Part shown: piece by piece, positions 1 to 8,683 of the stretch
How the letters are laid out: every line of letters begins with the position of its first letter
Numbering within the stretch: the stretch's first letter is position 1
Source: an uncultured Bacteroidales bacterium
GTDB taxonomy: Bacteria; Bacteroidota; Bacteroidia; Bacteroidales; UBA932
DNA: 64,000 bases
Assembly (NCBI GenBank): GCA_934717185.1
Contig: CAKUYQ010000005.1
Coordinates: forward strand, 51,234-115,233
Direction: 5' to 3'
Notes under the pieces: model-generated
What the model was told of the DNA's origin: nothing
Databases searched by the model: none
What the model saw: the letters and a program-made list of their open reading frames with translations, nothing else
Program-made: the position numbers and the translations under genes

Positions 1-680
1 TTACAGAACTTAATAGTTTTGTTTCGGACCTTCCTTCCAATGTTAAGGCCATTGTACTTACAGGTGATGGAGACAAGTCTTTTGTTGCCGGTGCGGATAT
101 TTCGCAGATGGCCGGCTTTAATAGGGAAGAGGGGTATGAGTTTGGAAAATTCGGTGCATCTGTCTTTAGAAAGATAGAGGAGTTGGAGATTCCGGTTATA
201 GCTGCTGTAAATGGATTTGCTTTGGGTGGAGGATGCGAACTTGCAATGGCTTGTGACATTAGAGTTGCAGCAAAAAATGCAAAATTCGGCCAACCGGAGG
301 TTTCTCTTGGCATTATTCCCGGCTTTTCCGGGACATACAGACTTAGCAAGATTGTAGGTCAGGGAATGGCTAAGGAGATGATATATACAGGTAAGGCTAT
401 AAATGCAGATGAGGCTTTGAGAATTGGTCTTGTAAATTCTGTCTTAGAACAGGAGGAGCTTTTGCCATATTGTATAAAGATGGCGGAGAAGATTCTTTCA
501 AATGCTCCTATTGCAGTGCGTTATGCCAAGAGGATCATAAATGAAAATTATGATATGGATGAAACTGCAGCTTTGGCATTGGAGAACAGATATTTTGGAG
601 ATTGCTTTGCATCTCAGGATCAAAAAGACGGAATGCAGGCATTTTTGTCTAAACAAAAACCTCATTTTAATGACAAATAA
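1..680 (+). CDS. crt: enoyl-CoA hydratase / crotonase (5' end missing)
   Basis: The reading frame is open from base 3, so the gene begins before the window. It encodes a crotonase-fold enzyme that hydrates crotonyl-CoA to 3-hydroxybutyryl-CoA. The visible part has the oxyanion-hole segment FVAGADI just before base 108, the second oxyanion segment ALGGGCELAMACD, and the GQPEVSLGIIPGFSGT region carrying the catalytic Glu of the family. The ATG at 108 is internal because conserved crotonase sequence precedes it. It is followed 30 bp later by hbd, and the gene set crt-hbd-bcd-etfBA is the classic butyryl-CoA pathway. The upstream thiolase, if present, lies outside the window. Confidence 0.93.
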   Translation, partial: TELNSFVSDLPSNVKAIVLTGDGDKSFVAGADISQMAGFNREEGYEFGKFGASVFRKIEELEIPVIAAVNGFALGGGCELAMACDIRVAAKNAKFGQPEVSLGIIPGFSGTYRLSKIVGQGMAKEMIYTGKAINADEALRIGLVNSVLEQEELLPYCIKMAEKILSNAPIAVRYAKRIINENYDMDETAALALENRYFGDCFASQDQKDGMQAFLSKQKPHFNDK

Positions 681-710
681 ATTTGACAGTTAAACTAAAT
701 TATTTATACT

Positions 711-1550
711 ATGAAAGTTAGCGTAATAGGAACCGGTACTATGGGTGCCGGCATCGTTCAGGCTTTTGCACAGGCCGGAGTGCCTGTACTCATGAAGAGC
801 AGAAGCGAGGCAAGTTACCAGAAAGCTCTTGCAAAAATTACCAAGTCTCTTTCTAAACTTGTAGAGAAAGGTAAAATGACAGAGGAGGCTAAAAATGCCG
901 TTCTCGCGAATATAACAACTACTACAGATTACAAAGCTCTTGCAGACTCAGATCTTATTATTGAGGCTGCTGTTGAAACAATGGAACTTAAGAAGGAGTT
1001 GTTCAAAGAGCTTGATGAGATGTGTAAACCTGAGGCTGTTTTGGCATCAAATACCTCATCTTTGTCTATTACAGAGATAGCTGCATGCACAAACAGACCG
1101 GACAAGGTTATTGGTATGCACTTCTTTAATCCGGCAACAGTTATGAAACTTGTTGAGATTATTAAAGGACAGAAAACATCTGACGAGGTTACCAACAGCA
1201 TTACCGAGCTTGCCAAATCAATTGGAAAAGTTCCTGTATTGGTAAATGAGGCTCCCGGATTTGTTGTAAACAGAATTCTTATCCCTATGGTAAATGAGGG
1301 TATTGGCATTCTTGCAGACGGTGTTGCAACTAAGGAGGAGATAGATGAGGCAATGAAACTTGGTGCAAATCACCCTATGGGACCTCTTGCATTGGGAGAT
1401 CTTATCGGTTTGGACGTTTGCCTAGCAATCATGGAGGTACTTCATGAGGAGTTTGGCGACGATAAGTATAGGCCACACCCACTTCTTAAGAAGATGGTTA
1501 GAGCTAATCTTCTTGGAAGAAAAACAGGAGAAGGATTTTATAAATATTAA
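711..1550 (+). CDS. hbd: 3-hydroxybutyryl-CoA dehydrogenase
   Basis: The 279-residue protein matches the usual length of short bacterial 3-hydroxyacyl-CoA dehydrogenases. The N-terminus has the NAD-binding motif VIGTGTMGAGI (residues 5-15). The segment GMHFFNPATVMKLVEI contains the catalytic His, and EAPGFVVNRI begins the C-terminal helical domain. It interconverts acetoacetyl-CoA and 3-hydroxybutyryl-CoA with NAD(H) in the cytosol. It lies between crt and bcd with gaps of 30 and 11 bp, so it is almost certainly co-transcribed with them. Confidence 0.95.
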   Translation: MKVSVIGTGTMGAGIVQAFAQAGVPVLMKSRSEASYQKALAKITKSLSKLVEKGKMTEEAKNAVLANITTTTDYKALADSDLIIEAAVETMELKKELFKELDEMCKPEAVLASNTSSLSITEIAACTNRPDKVIGMHFFNPATVMKLVEIIKGQKTSDEVTNSITELAKSIGKVPVLVNEAPGFVVNRILIPMVNEGIGILADGVATKEEIDEAMKLGANHPMGPLALGDLIGLDVCLAIMEVLHEEFGDDKYRPHPLLKKMVRANLLGRKTGEGFYKY

Positions 1551-1561
1551 TAGATAAAGAT

Positions 1562-2701
1562 ATGGATTTTCAATTAACCAAAACACAGCAGCTGTTCAAG
1601 CAGATGATTAGAGAATTTGCAGAGACAGAGGTTAAGCCTTTGGCTGCTGAAGTAGATGAAACAGAGAGATTTCCAATGGAAACCGTTAAAAAGATGGCAA
1701 AATTGGGTCTTTTTGGAATCTACATCCCTAAAAACTATGGCGGAGCAGGTGGCGATCACATTATGTATACCATTGCTGTAGAGGAACTTTCAAGAGTTTG
1801 CGCTACTACAGGTGTAATCCTTTCCGCTCACACATCTCTTTGTGCTGCACCTATCTTAATGCATGGTACAGAGGAACAGAAGATGAAATATCTTCCTAAG
1901 CTTGCCAGCGGCGAGTGGATTGGAGCATTCGGCCTTACCGAGCCTAATGCAGGTACAGATGCTTCTGCACAGCAGACAACAGCTGTATTGGACGGAGACG
2001 ACTACATCCTTAATGGTAGCAAGATCTTCATTACAAACGCAGGATATGCAGATGTATACGTTATTGCAACAATGACAGACAAATCTCTTGGCAATAAAGG
2101 TATCACAACATTTATAGTAGAGGCTAACACTCCTGGTTTCTCTATTGGAAAGAAGGAGCAGAAGATGGGTATAAGAGGATCTTCTACTTGTGAGCTTATT
2201 TTTGAGAACTGCCGTGTTCCTAAGGCTAATCTTCTTGGAAAGATTGGTGGTGGATTCAAGGTTGCAATGATGACTTTGGACGGTGGCCGTATTGGTATTG
2301 CTTCTCAGGCTCTTGGTATAGCTCAGGGTGCTTTGGATGAGACAGTAAAATATACAAAAGAGAGAAAACAGTTTGGACGTTCTATCTCTCAGTTCCAGAA
2401 TACTCAGTTCCAGATGGCAGACCTTGCAACTAAGGTAGAGGCTGCGAGACTTCTTGTAAGAAAAGCTGCATTTAACGAGGAGAAAGGTATTCCGTTCTCT
2501 GCAGATGCTGCTATGGCTAAATTGTTTGCAGCCGAGACTGCTATGGAGGTAACAACTAAGGCTGTTCAGTTCCATGGAGGTTACGGTTATACAAGAGAGT
2601 ATCCTGTTGAGAGAATGATGAGGGATGCAAAGATTACAGAGATCTATGAGGGTACATCCGAAGTTCAAAGAATGGTAATTGCTTCTAAATTATTTAAGTA
2701 G
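1562..2701 (+). CDS. bcd: short-chain acyl-CoA dehydrogenase (butyryl-CoA dehydrogenase)
   Basis: This is a full-length 379-residue acyl-CoA dehydrogenase. Visible family features are the FAD/substrate segment GAFGLTEPNAGTDAS, the ITNAG segment and the C-terminal IYEGTSEVQR, whose Glu (about residue 363) is the catalytic base in short-chain enzymes. Its position directly before etfB and etfA suggests the crotonyl-CoA-reducing Bcd/Etf complex, which in anaerobes can bifurcate electrons between crotonyl-CoA and ferredoxin. Bifurcation itself cannot be read from the sequence by eye. It starts 11 bp after hbd and ends 5 bp before etfB. Confidence 0.93.
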   Translation: MDFQLTKTQQLFKQMIREFAETEVKPLAAEVDETERFPMETVKKMAKLGLFGIYIPKNYGGAGGDHIMYTIAVEELSRVCATTGVILSAHTSLCAAPILMHGTEEQKMKYLPKLASGEWIGAFGLTEPNAGTDASAQQTTAVLDGDDYILNGSKIFITNAGYADVYVIATMTDKSLGNKGITTFIVEANTPGFSIGKKEQKMGIRGSSTCELIFENCRVPKANLLGKIGGGFKVAMMTLDGGRIGIASQALGIAQGALDETVKYTKERKQFGRSISQFQNTQFQMADLATKVEAARLLVRKAAFNEEKGIPFSADAAMAKLFAAETAMEVTTKAVQFHGGYGYTREYPVERMMRDAKITEIYEGTSEVQRMVIASKLFK

Positions 2702-2706
2702 GAGAT

Positions 2707-3492
2707 ATGAGTATGAATATTATAGTTTGTATTAAACAGGTTCCGGACACTACAGAAATAAAGATTAATCCGGTAACAGGAACACTTATTCGTGATGGTG
2801 TACCTTCAATTATGAATCCGGATGATAAGGGCGGTTTGGAGCTTGCTCTTAGCTTAAAGGATAAATATGGGGCAAATGTTACAGTTATAACAATGGGTCC
2901 TCCTCAGGCAGAGCTTATTCTAAGAGAGGCTTTCGCTATGGGTGCAGATAGAGCTATTCTTTTAACAGACAGAAAGTTTGCAGGTGCAGATACCTTAGCT
3001 ACTTCTCATGCTCTTGCAGGTGCATTAAAGACCTTGGATTATGACCTTATCATAGCAGGACGCCAGGCTATTGACGGTGATACGGCTCAGGTTGGTCCTC
3101 AGATGGCTGAACATCTTGGACTTCCACAGGTATCTTATGTTACCGGTTTTGATGTAAAGGATGGCAAGTACATAGTTAAGAAGGAGACAGAAGAGGGCTA
3201 CCAGATTCTTGAGGTAGAGGGTCCTGCTCTTCTTACTGTATTGGCTTCTGCATATAAGGCACGTTACATGAGCGTTCCCGGTATTGTTGATGCTTATTCT
3301 AAAGAGATTGAGATCTGGGGTGCTGATAAAATTGATGTTGAAGAGTCTAAGTTGGGTCTTAAAGGCTCACCAACAAGGGTTAACAAAGCGTTTACAAAAG
3401 GTCTTAAACAGGCCGGAGAGGTATTTGAAGTTGATCCTGAGCAGGCTGTTGGCATTATCATCAGCAAGTTAAAAGAAAAATTCATCATTTAA
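2707..3492 (+). CDS. etfB: electron transfer flavoprotein, beta subunit
   Basis: The 261-residue protein begins MSMNIIVCIKQVPDT and contains the nucleotide-binding stretch GRQAIDGDTAQVGPQMAE, both characteristic of EtfB. The start could be either of two closely spaced ATG codons (2707 or 2713). It forms the EtfAB heterodimer with the next gene (gap 12 bp) and passes electrons to or from the acyl-CoA dehydrogenase encoded just upstream. Confidence 0.95.
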   Translation: MSMNIIVCIKQVPDTTEIKINPVTGTLIRDGVPSIMNPDDKGGLELALSLKDKYGANVTVITMGPPQAELILREAFAMGADRAILLTDRKFAGADTLATSHALAGALKTLDYDLIIAGRQAIDGDTAQVGPQMAEHLGLPQVSYVTGFDVKDGKYIVKKETEEGYQILEVEGPALLTVLASAYKARYMSVPGIVDAYSKEIEIWGADKIDVEESKLGLKGSPTRVNKAFTKGLKQAGEVFEVDPEQAVGIIISKLKEKFII

Positions 3493-3504
3493 TTCCTTAG
3501 AACA

Positions 3505-4512
3505 ATGAATAAGTCAAATTATAAACACGTTTACGTTTTTGCAGAGCAGAGGGATGGTCAGATTCAACCTGTTGCTCTTGAGTTGCTGGGAAAAGCTAGG
3601 GATTTAGCTGATGTACTAGGAGAGAAAGTGGTAGCCGTTTTACTTGGAAGCAACATTAAAGATAAAGCTAAAGATCTTATTGCATACGGTGCCGACGAGG
3701 TTGTGGTTATGGACAACCCTCTACTTAAAGATTATATCACCGAGGAGTACTCTCAGGCTATTTACCAGCTTATAGAGGCTTTCAGACCTAGTATATTCCT
3801 TTTTGGTGCTACAACAATAGGTAGGGATCTTGGCCCAAGATTGTCTGCAAGACTTGAGACAGGTCTAACAGCGGACTGTACTAAATTGGAGATATCGGAA
3901 GATACCAAAGAGTTGATGATGACCCGTCCTGCATTTGGTGGTAACCTTATGGCTACTATCATGTGTACAGAACACAGACCACAGATGTCTACTGTAAGGC
4001 CGGGCGTTATGCAGAAGAGAGACAGAGATGACTCAAGGCAGGGTACAGTAATTCCTTTTGAGCCTAAGATTGATACCACAAAGATTAAGGTTAAACTTAT
4101 TGAGAACGTTAAGGAGGATAAAGGTACTGTAGATATTACAGAGGCTAAGATCCTTGTATCAGGCGGACGTGGCGTTGGCAATGCTGCAGGATTTGAGAAA
4201 CTACAGGAGCTTGCTGATGTTTTGGATGCACAGGTATCATCATCGAGAGCTATGGTTGATGCCGGTATAATGCCTCATGACAGACAGGTTGGCCAGACAG
4301 GTAAGACTGTTCGTCCGGATCTTTACATTGCGTGCGGTATTTCCGGTGCTATCCAGCACCTTGCAGGTATGGAGGAGTCTGATTTCATTATTGCTATCAA
4401 CAAGGATAAATTTGCACCTATATTCAAAGTGGCAGATGTTGGTATAGTTGGTGATGTCAATAAAGTTGTTCCTCTTCTTACCGAGCGTTTGAAAAAGGAG
4501 ATTGCCAAATAG
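3505..4512 (+). CDS. etfA: electron transfer flavoprotein, alpha subunit
   Basis: The 335-residue protein has the EtfA N-terminal domain and the C-terminal FAD domain, recognisable from VSGGRGVGNAAGFEKL, SSRAMVDAG, RQVGQTGKTVRPDLYIA and GISGAIQHLAGM. It is the last gene of the butyryl-CoA operon. A long stem-loop at 4561-4617 follows 48 bp after the stop codon. Confidence 0.95.
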   Translation: MNKSNYKHVYVFAEQRDGQIQPVALELLGKARDLADVLGEKVVAVLLGSNIKDKAKDLIAYGADEVVVMDNPLLKDYITEEYSQAIYQLIEAFRPSIFLFGATTIGRDLGPRLSARLETGLTADCTKLEISEDTKELMMTRPAFGGNLMATIMCTEHRPQMSTVRPGVMQKRDRDDSRQGTVIPFEPKIDTTKIKVKLIENVKEDKGTVDITEAKILVSGGRGVGNAAGFEKLQELADVLDAQVSSSRAMVDAGIMPHDRQVGQTGKTVRPDLYIACGISGAIQHLAGMEESDFIIAINKDKFAPIFKVADVGIVGDVNKVVPLLTERLKKEIAK

Positions 4513-4560
4513 TTGACGGTTACAGATTATAACTCTGTTTACGTTGAGTATTAAAGATTG

Positions 4561-4617
4561 AGAGACTTTACAGATATGCCCTGGGATTGTTGTTTTTGGG
4601 CTTTCTGTAAAGTCTCT
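4561..4617 (+). terminator. stem-loop terminator of the crt-etfA operon
   Basis: AGAGACTTTACAGA (4561-4574) pairs perfectly with TCTGTAAAGTCTCT (4604-4617). An inner GCCC/GGGC pair extends the fold. It lies just after etfA. The U-run is weak (TTGTG), so efficiency is uncertain. Confidence 0.7.
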
Positions 4618-4631
4618 TGTGTGTTAATTTT

Positions 4632-4684
4632 TTGTTACATATCTATTTATATTTTATAATGTAACAAAATAATCCATACTTTTG
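4632..4684 (+). promoter_or_regulatory. promoter with upstream inverted repeat, small lipoprotein gene
   Basis: TACTTTTG at 4677-4684 matches the Bacteroidetes -7 consensus TAnnTTTG and sits 46 bp before the ATG of the small lipoprotein. Directly upstream is a perfect 9-bp inverted repeat, TTGTTACAT (4632-4640) and ATGTAACAA (4659-4667), covering the -20 to -50 region. This spacing would suit a dimeric regulator, but no regulator can be named. Confidence 0.55.
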
Positions 4685-4730
4685 TTCCTCGTAAAAGGCA
4701 AATAATCAAACTTTATAGATCGTTAACATT

Positions 4731-4952
4731 ATGAAAAAATTATTGGTTTTGGCAGCTGCTACTTTAATGTTTGCTGCTTGTGGAAACTCTAACAACCAAA
4801 ATGCTACAGAGGAGCAGCCTGCTGCTACTGAGACTGTTGCTGCTAGCACAGATTCAACAAAATCATGCTGCGGTGATTCAACTTGCACTAAATGTGCTTC
4901 TGATTCAACTGCAACTTGCGCTTGCTGCGATTCAACTAAAAAGGCTGAATAA
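4731..4952 (+). CDS. small cysteine-rich lipoprotein, function unknown
   Basis: The 73-residue product starts MKKLLVLAAATLMFAAC, a lipoprotein signal with the lipidated Cys at residue 17. The mature part is a low-complexity Ser/Thr/Ala linker followed by eight cysteines arranged as CC, CTKC, CACC within about 25 residues. That clustering suggests metal binding or disulfide cross-linking, but this is inference. It has its own promoter and terminator and so is a single-gene unit. I do not recognise a family. Confidence 0.7.
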   Translation: MKKLLVLAAATLMFAACGNSNNQNATEEQPAATETVAASTDSTKSCCGDSTCTKCASDSTATCACCDSTKKAE

Positions 4953-4970
4953 TTTTAATAGCTTTTGGAA

Positions 4971-5007
4971 AATAGAAAAGGTCGGGAAAGTCCCGGCCTT
5001 TTCTATT
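4971..5007. terminator. bidirectional terminator between convergent genes
   Basis: A 17-bp stem (AATAGAAAAGGTCGGGA, 4971-4987, with TCCCGGCCTTTTCTATT, 4991-5007, one G-T wobble) with a 3-nt loop and flanking A/T runs lies between the small lipoprotein gene and the convergent SulP gene. It can serve both strands. Confidence 0.85.
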
Positions 5008-5026
5008 AATTGGGGATGCCGTTTAT

Positions 5027-6763
5027 CTATGGTCTTACTGTAACATCTCCCGCATTGATTCTCTCTACAAGAGACTTGGCTCTGTCAAACGCAGGAACTA
5101 TATGAGGGAAGATATGGTCTCTTCCTATCTTATTTGCCAAACCGCTTTTTATTAGTGTTGCTTCAACTTTTGGGGTTACTCCGCTAAGTATGGTAATTAC
5201 ACCCTCTTTTTTAGAACGTGCCCATAAGCTCTCAAGGTTATGTATGCCGGTTGAATCCATAAACGGTACTTTTCTCATTCTTATTATGCGGACCATAATG
5301 TTCCTTTTGCCAAGATCTCTGTCTATTTCATCTAATTTAGATGCCAACCCAAAGAAGAAAGGACCGTCGATCTCGTAGATTTCCAAACCTTTTGGAATAT
5401 CAAAATGTTCTGTGTCGGGAAGCTGAGCAGTCTCATCATTTTCCGTGGCGGCAATCTCTGTTGAAAGCACCTTAACAGATGAAGTTTCGGAAACACGTTT
5501 CACAAACAGGATAACTGCTAAAAGAAGTCCTATCTCAATTGCTACCGTAAGATCTATTATAACAGTCAGAAAGAATGTAATCAAAAGTACTATAACGTCT
5601 GATTTTTCACCTTTCAAGAGGTATTTGAATGTCCTCCATTCACTCATGTTGTATGCAACCATTACAAGAATAGCTGCCAAACATCCGAGTGGAATATAAA
5701 CAGCATACGGCATTAGAAATATGAATATAAGCAATAATACCACAGCATGGATAAGTCCTGCTACGGGAGTCTTTCCCCCATTATTGATGTTTGCCATAGT
5801 TCTGGCTATTGCACCTGTTGCAGGTATGCCTCCAAAGAAAGGTACAACGATATTTGCAATTCCCTGCCCTATAAGTTCTGTATTTGAGTTATGTTTCTTG
5901 CCGGTTACACCATCTGCAACGATGGCTGCAAGAAGAGATTCGATTGCACATAAGATGGCAATGGTAAAGGCAGGGGAGAACAGTTTGGTTACAGCTTCCC
6001 AAGTTATGCTTGGTGTCTGCGGTTTTGGTATCTCTATACCTCCTGCGAGTTCCGGAAATTTGCTTCCTATAGTTGCAAATTCTATTCCTGCATATTTGGA
6101 TAATAGCAATGATGCTGCTGTTCCTATAATTATGGCAATCAGCGAACCGGGAATCTTCTTGTTAATCTTAACCCAGAAGATGCAGATAAGAAGACATCCT
6201 ATGCTCAAAGCTGTTTCGTAAGGATTTAAACTTCCAAAATTTGAGAAATACGCACCCCATTGCGATATAAATTCACTGGGGACCTTCTCTATGCCCAACC
6301 CAAAGAAATCCTTCATCTGCGTTGAAAAGATCACTACAGCAATACCGCTGGTGAATCCCACAACGATAGGATAGGGGATGAATTTAATAATTGTCCCCAA
6401 TTTAAAGATACCCATTAAAACGAGCATTACGCCGGCAAGACAAGTTGCTATTATTAGTCCCGACATTCCAAACTGGGAGACTATACCGTATACTATTACT
6501 ATAAAGGCACCGGTAGGACCTCCTATAAGAAAATTTGAACCTCCAAAAAACGATACTAAAAAACCTGCTACGACTGCAGTAATAAGTCCTTGTTGTGGAG
6601 ATACGCCTGAGGCAATACCAAATGCAATTGCCAATGGAAGGGCTATTATACCAACAATGATTCCTGCAATGAGGTCAGACAGGAACATCTCCTTGCTATA
6701 CTCCCTTTTTTTGAATATTTCAACCAATTTAGGCTGGAATATTTGGGCCAGATTGATTTTCAT
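5027..6763 (-). CDS. SulP family anion transporter with STAS domain
   Basis: The 578-residue protein is a SulP/SLC26-type permease. The first 430 or so residues are strongly hydrophobic with multiple membrane segments and the family-typical region GVSPQQGLITAVVAGFL then GGSNFLIGGPTGAF. The C-terminal 120 residues form a STAS domain (FFFGLASKLDEID, VPFMDSTGIHNLES). Substrates of the family include sulfate, bicarbonate and dicarboxylates; the sequence does not decide. It is divergent from glutamine synthetase and convergent with the small lipoprotein. It contains one copy of the CTTCCCGACA motif (5413-5422). Confidence 0.9.
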   Translation of the reverse strand: MKINLAQIFQPKLVEIFKKREYSKEMFLSDLIAGIIVGIIALPLAIAFGIASGVSPQQGLITAVVAGFLVSFFGGSNFLIGGPTGAFIVIVYGIVSQFGMSGLIIATCLAGVMLVLMGIFKLGTIIKFIPYPIVVGFTSGIAVVIFSTQMKDFFGLGIEKVPSEFISQWGAYFSNFGSLNPYETALSIGCLLICIFWVKINKKIPGSLIAIIIGTAASLLLSKYAGIEFATIGSKFPELAGGIEIPKPQTPSITWEAVTKLFSPAFTIAILCAIESLLAAIVADGVTGKKHNSNTELIGQGIANIVVPFFGGIPATGAIARTMANINNGGKTPVAGLIHAVVLLLIFIFLMPYAVYIPLGCLAAILVMVAYNMSEWRTFKYLLKGEKSDVIVLLITFFLTVIIDLTVAIEIGLLLAVILFVKRVSETSSVKVLSTEIAATENDETAQLPDTEHFDIPKGLEIYEIDGPFFFGLASKLDEIDRDLGKRNIMVRIIRMRKVPFMDSTGIHNLESLWARSKKEGVITILSGVTPKVEATLIKSGLANKIGRDHIFPHIVPAFDRAKSLVERINAGDVTVRP

Positions 6764-6949
6764 TTTATAAATGATGTAAATAGTGTGTTATAATATTGTG
6801 TTAAGTTTCAAAAAAAACATTAATTTAGCACCGTTAAAAAAATACCCGAATAACTTCCAATTGTGAAGGAATCATTTTTGTTTTGCAAGAAATCAAAACT
6901 TAATAAGGCTATTTGTTTAACATGTAACTTTAATAAAATAAATGTATTT

Positions 6950-8449
6950 ATGGATAAAAAACTAGAACTGAATCCTAACGTTTTAATTCAAAAGCTTAAA
7001 AAGGATCCGTCTCTTTTTACGCGCAAAGATATTATAGATTTCATAAAGGAGGAAGGAATTACACATGTTAATTTCATGTATCCTGCTCAGGATGGCAGGT
7101 TAAAAACCCTTAACTTTGTGATTAACAATCTTTCATATCTTGAGGAGATTCTAACTTGCGGTGAGAGGGTAGACGGTTCGAGCCTATTCTCTTTTATAGA
7201 GGCCGGAAGCAGCGATCTGTATGTAATACCCCGTTACAGCACTGCATTTGTAGACCCGTTTGCAGAGATACCTACACTTACAATGCTCTGCTCATTCTTC
7301 AACAAAGATGGTGAACCACTTGAGAGTTCGCCTGAATACACACTTCATAAAGCCGCTGTTGCGTTCAAAGATGTAACAGGAATGGATTTTGAGGCTATGG
7401 GCGAACTTGAGTATTACGTTATAGCAGAAGATGACGGGCTGTTCCCTGCATCTGATCAGAGAGGCTATCACGAGTCTGCTCCGTTCTCAAAATTCAATGA
7501 ATTCCGCAAAGAGTGTATGTTGTATATAGCACAGACAGGCGGGCAGATTAAATATGGGCACTCCGAGGTTGGCAACTTCACATTGGATGGAAAAATATAT
7601 GAGCAGAACGAGATAGAATTCCTTCCTAATCCGGTAGAGAAAGCTGCAGATCAGCTGATGCTTGCAAAATGGGTTATACGTACCCTTGCATACCAATACG
7701 GGCTTGATGTAACATTTGCTCCTAAGATTACCGTTGGTAAGGCCGGCTCAGGACTCCATATCCACATGAGAATGATGAAAGATGGTAAGAACCAGATGAT
7801 TAGTGATGGCGTATTGTCAGATACAGCACGTACGGCTATTGCCGGAATGATGGAGCTTGCACCTGCAATTACTGCATTCGGAAACAAGAATCCAACCTCA
7901 TACTTTAGACTTGTACCTCACCAGGAGGCACCTACAAACATCTGTTGGGGAGATAGAAACCGTTCTGTTTTGGTAAGAGTTCCACTTGGATGGACAAGCG
8001 GCAAGGATATGTGTTCACAGGTTAACCCTCTTGAAACTAATGAGAAATATGACACAACTCAAAAACAGACAGTAGAGATGCGTTCACCGGATGGCTCGGC
8101 AGATCTATACCAACTTCTTGCAGGGCTTGCTGTAGCTTGTCGTCATGGATTTGAGATAGAGAATCCTCTGAAGATAGCTGCAGAGACATACGTAGATGTG
8201 AACATCCACAAGGAGGAGAATAAAGACAGATTAAGTAAGTTGGCTAATCTTCCCGACAATTGCTTCTCATCTGCAGAGGCATTGCAGAAACAACGTGCAG
8301 TATTCGAAAAATACAATGTATTCTCTGCGGCAATGATAGATGGAATTATTGCAAACCTCAAGCAATTTAATGATCAGAATTTAAGAAAAGAGCTTGAGGG
8401 GAACGAAGCAGGAGTGCTTGAGTTGGTTCGCAAGCATTTCCACTGCTAA
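6950..8449 (+). CDS. glnA: glutamine synthetase family protein
   Basis: I chose the ATG at 6950 (MDKKLELNPN) because conserved sequence begins there; an in-frame ATG at 6863 adds 29 unsupported residues. The 499-residue product has the GS beta-grasp domain and catalytic core: GELEYYVI (metal-binding Glu), NEIEFLPNP, GSGLHIHM (ATP/metal-binding His) and NRSVLVRVP (substrate Arg). It should make glutamine from glutamate, ammonia and ATP. It is a single-gene unit with a strong terminator. The CTTCCCGACA motif lies in the coding strand at 8249, encoding LPDN. Confidence 0.88.
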   Translation: MDKKLELNPNVLIQKLKKDPSLFTRKDIIDFIKEEGITHVNFMYPAQDGRLKTLNFVINNLSYLEEILTCGERVDGSSLFSFIEAGSSDLYVIPRYSTAFVDPFAEIPTLTMLCSFFNKDGEPLESSPEYTLHKAAVAFKDVTGMDFEAMGELEYYVIAEDDGLFPASDQRGYHESAPFSKFNEFRKECMLYIAQTGGQIKYGHSEVGNFTLDGKIYEQNEIEFLPNPVEKAADQLMLAKWVIRTLAYQYGLDVTFAPKITVGKAGSGLHIHMRMMKDGKNQMISDGVLSDTARTAIAGMMELAPAITAFGNKNPTSYFRLVPHQEAPTNICWGDRNRSVLVRVPLGWTSGKDMCSQVNPLETNEKYDTTQKQTVEMRSPDGSADLYQLLAGLAVACRHGFEIENPLKIAAETYVDVNIHKEENKDRLSKLANLPDNCFSSAEALQKQRAVFEKYNVFSAAMIDGIIANLKQFNDQNLRKELEGNEAGVLELVRKHFHC

Positions 8450-8483
8450 TTTAGCGGAATTAATATTATTGATATTGAAAGAA

Positions 8484-8519
8484 AAAAGGGATGGCCAAAA
8501 TTTATCGGCCACCCCTTTT
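8484..8519 (+). terminator. rho-independent terminator of glnA
   Basis: AAAAGGGATGGCC (8484-8496) pairs with GGCCACCCCTTTT (8507-8519) around a 10-nt loop, 34 bp after the glnA stop. The 3' arm ends in Ts, and the repeat element at 8520 follows directly. Confidence 0.85.
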
Positions 8520-8605
8520 AGTAATCTTAAAAAAATAACTTGGTAATCTTTAATTGTCTTTTCGGTCTATATTTCTTTTCTCATCAGTCATGTGCCACCG
8601 GCAGG
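8520..8605 (+). repeat. AGTAA-family intergenic repeat, copy A (one end only)
   Basis: The sequence starts AGTAATCTTAAAAAAATAAC and continues through TTTTCGGTCTATATTTC to a GTGCCACCGGCA palindrome. The first 60 bp match copies at 39749 and 40847; the last 35 bp instead match, inverted, the copy at 59607-59773. It appears to be a hybrid or truncated member, as no TTACT end follows. Confidence 0.75.
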
Positions 8606-8621
8606 TTGGCTTATACTTGGA

Positions 8622-8663
8622 GCCAAAGCTAAAGCCAACGCCAAAGCCAAAGCTAACGCCAAA
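8622..8663 (+). repeat. GCYAAM hexamer array (7 units)
   Basis: Seven contiguous hexamers of the form GC(C/T)AA(A/C) end 20 bp before the stop of the convergent cysteate synthase gene. Similar arrays occur at 42864, 47259 and 59570, again beside gene 3' ends. Confidence 0.8.
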
Positions 8664-8683
8664 CATGTTAACGGAAAAACTCT

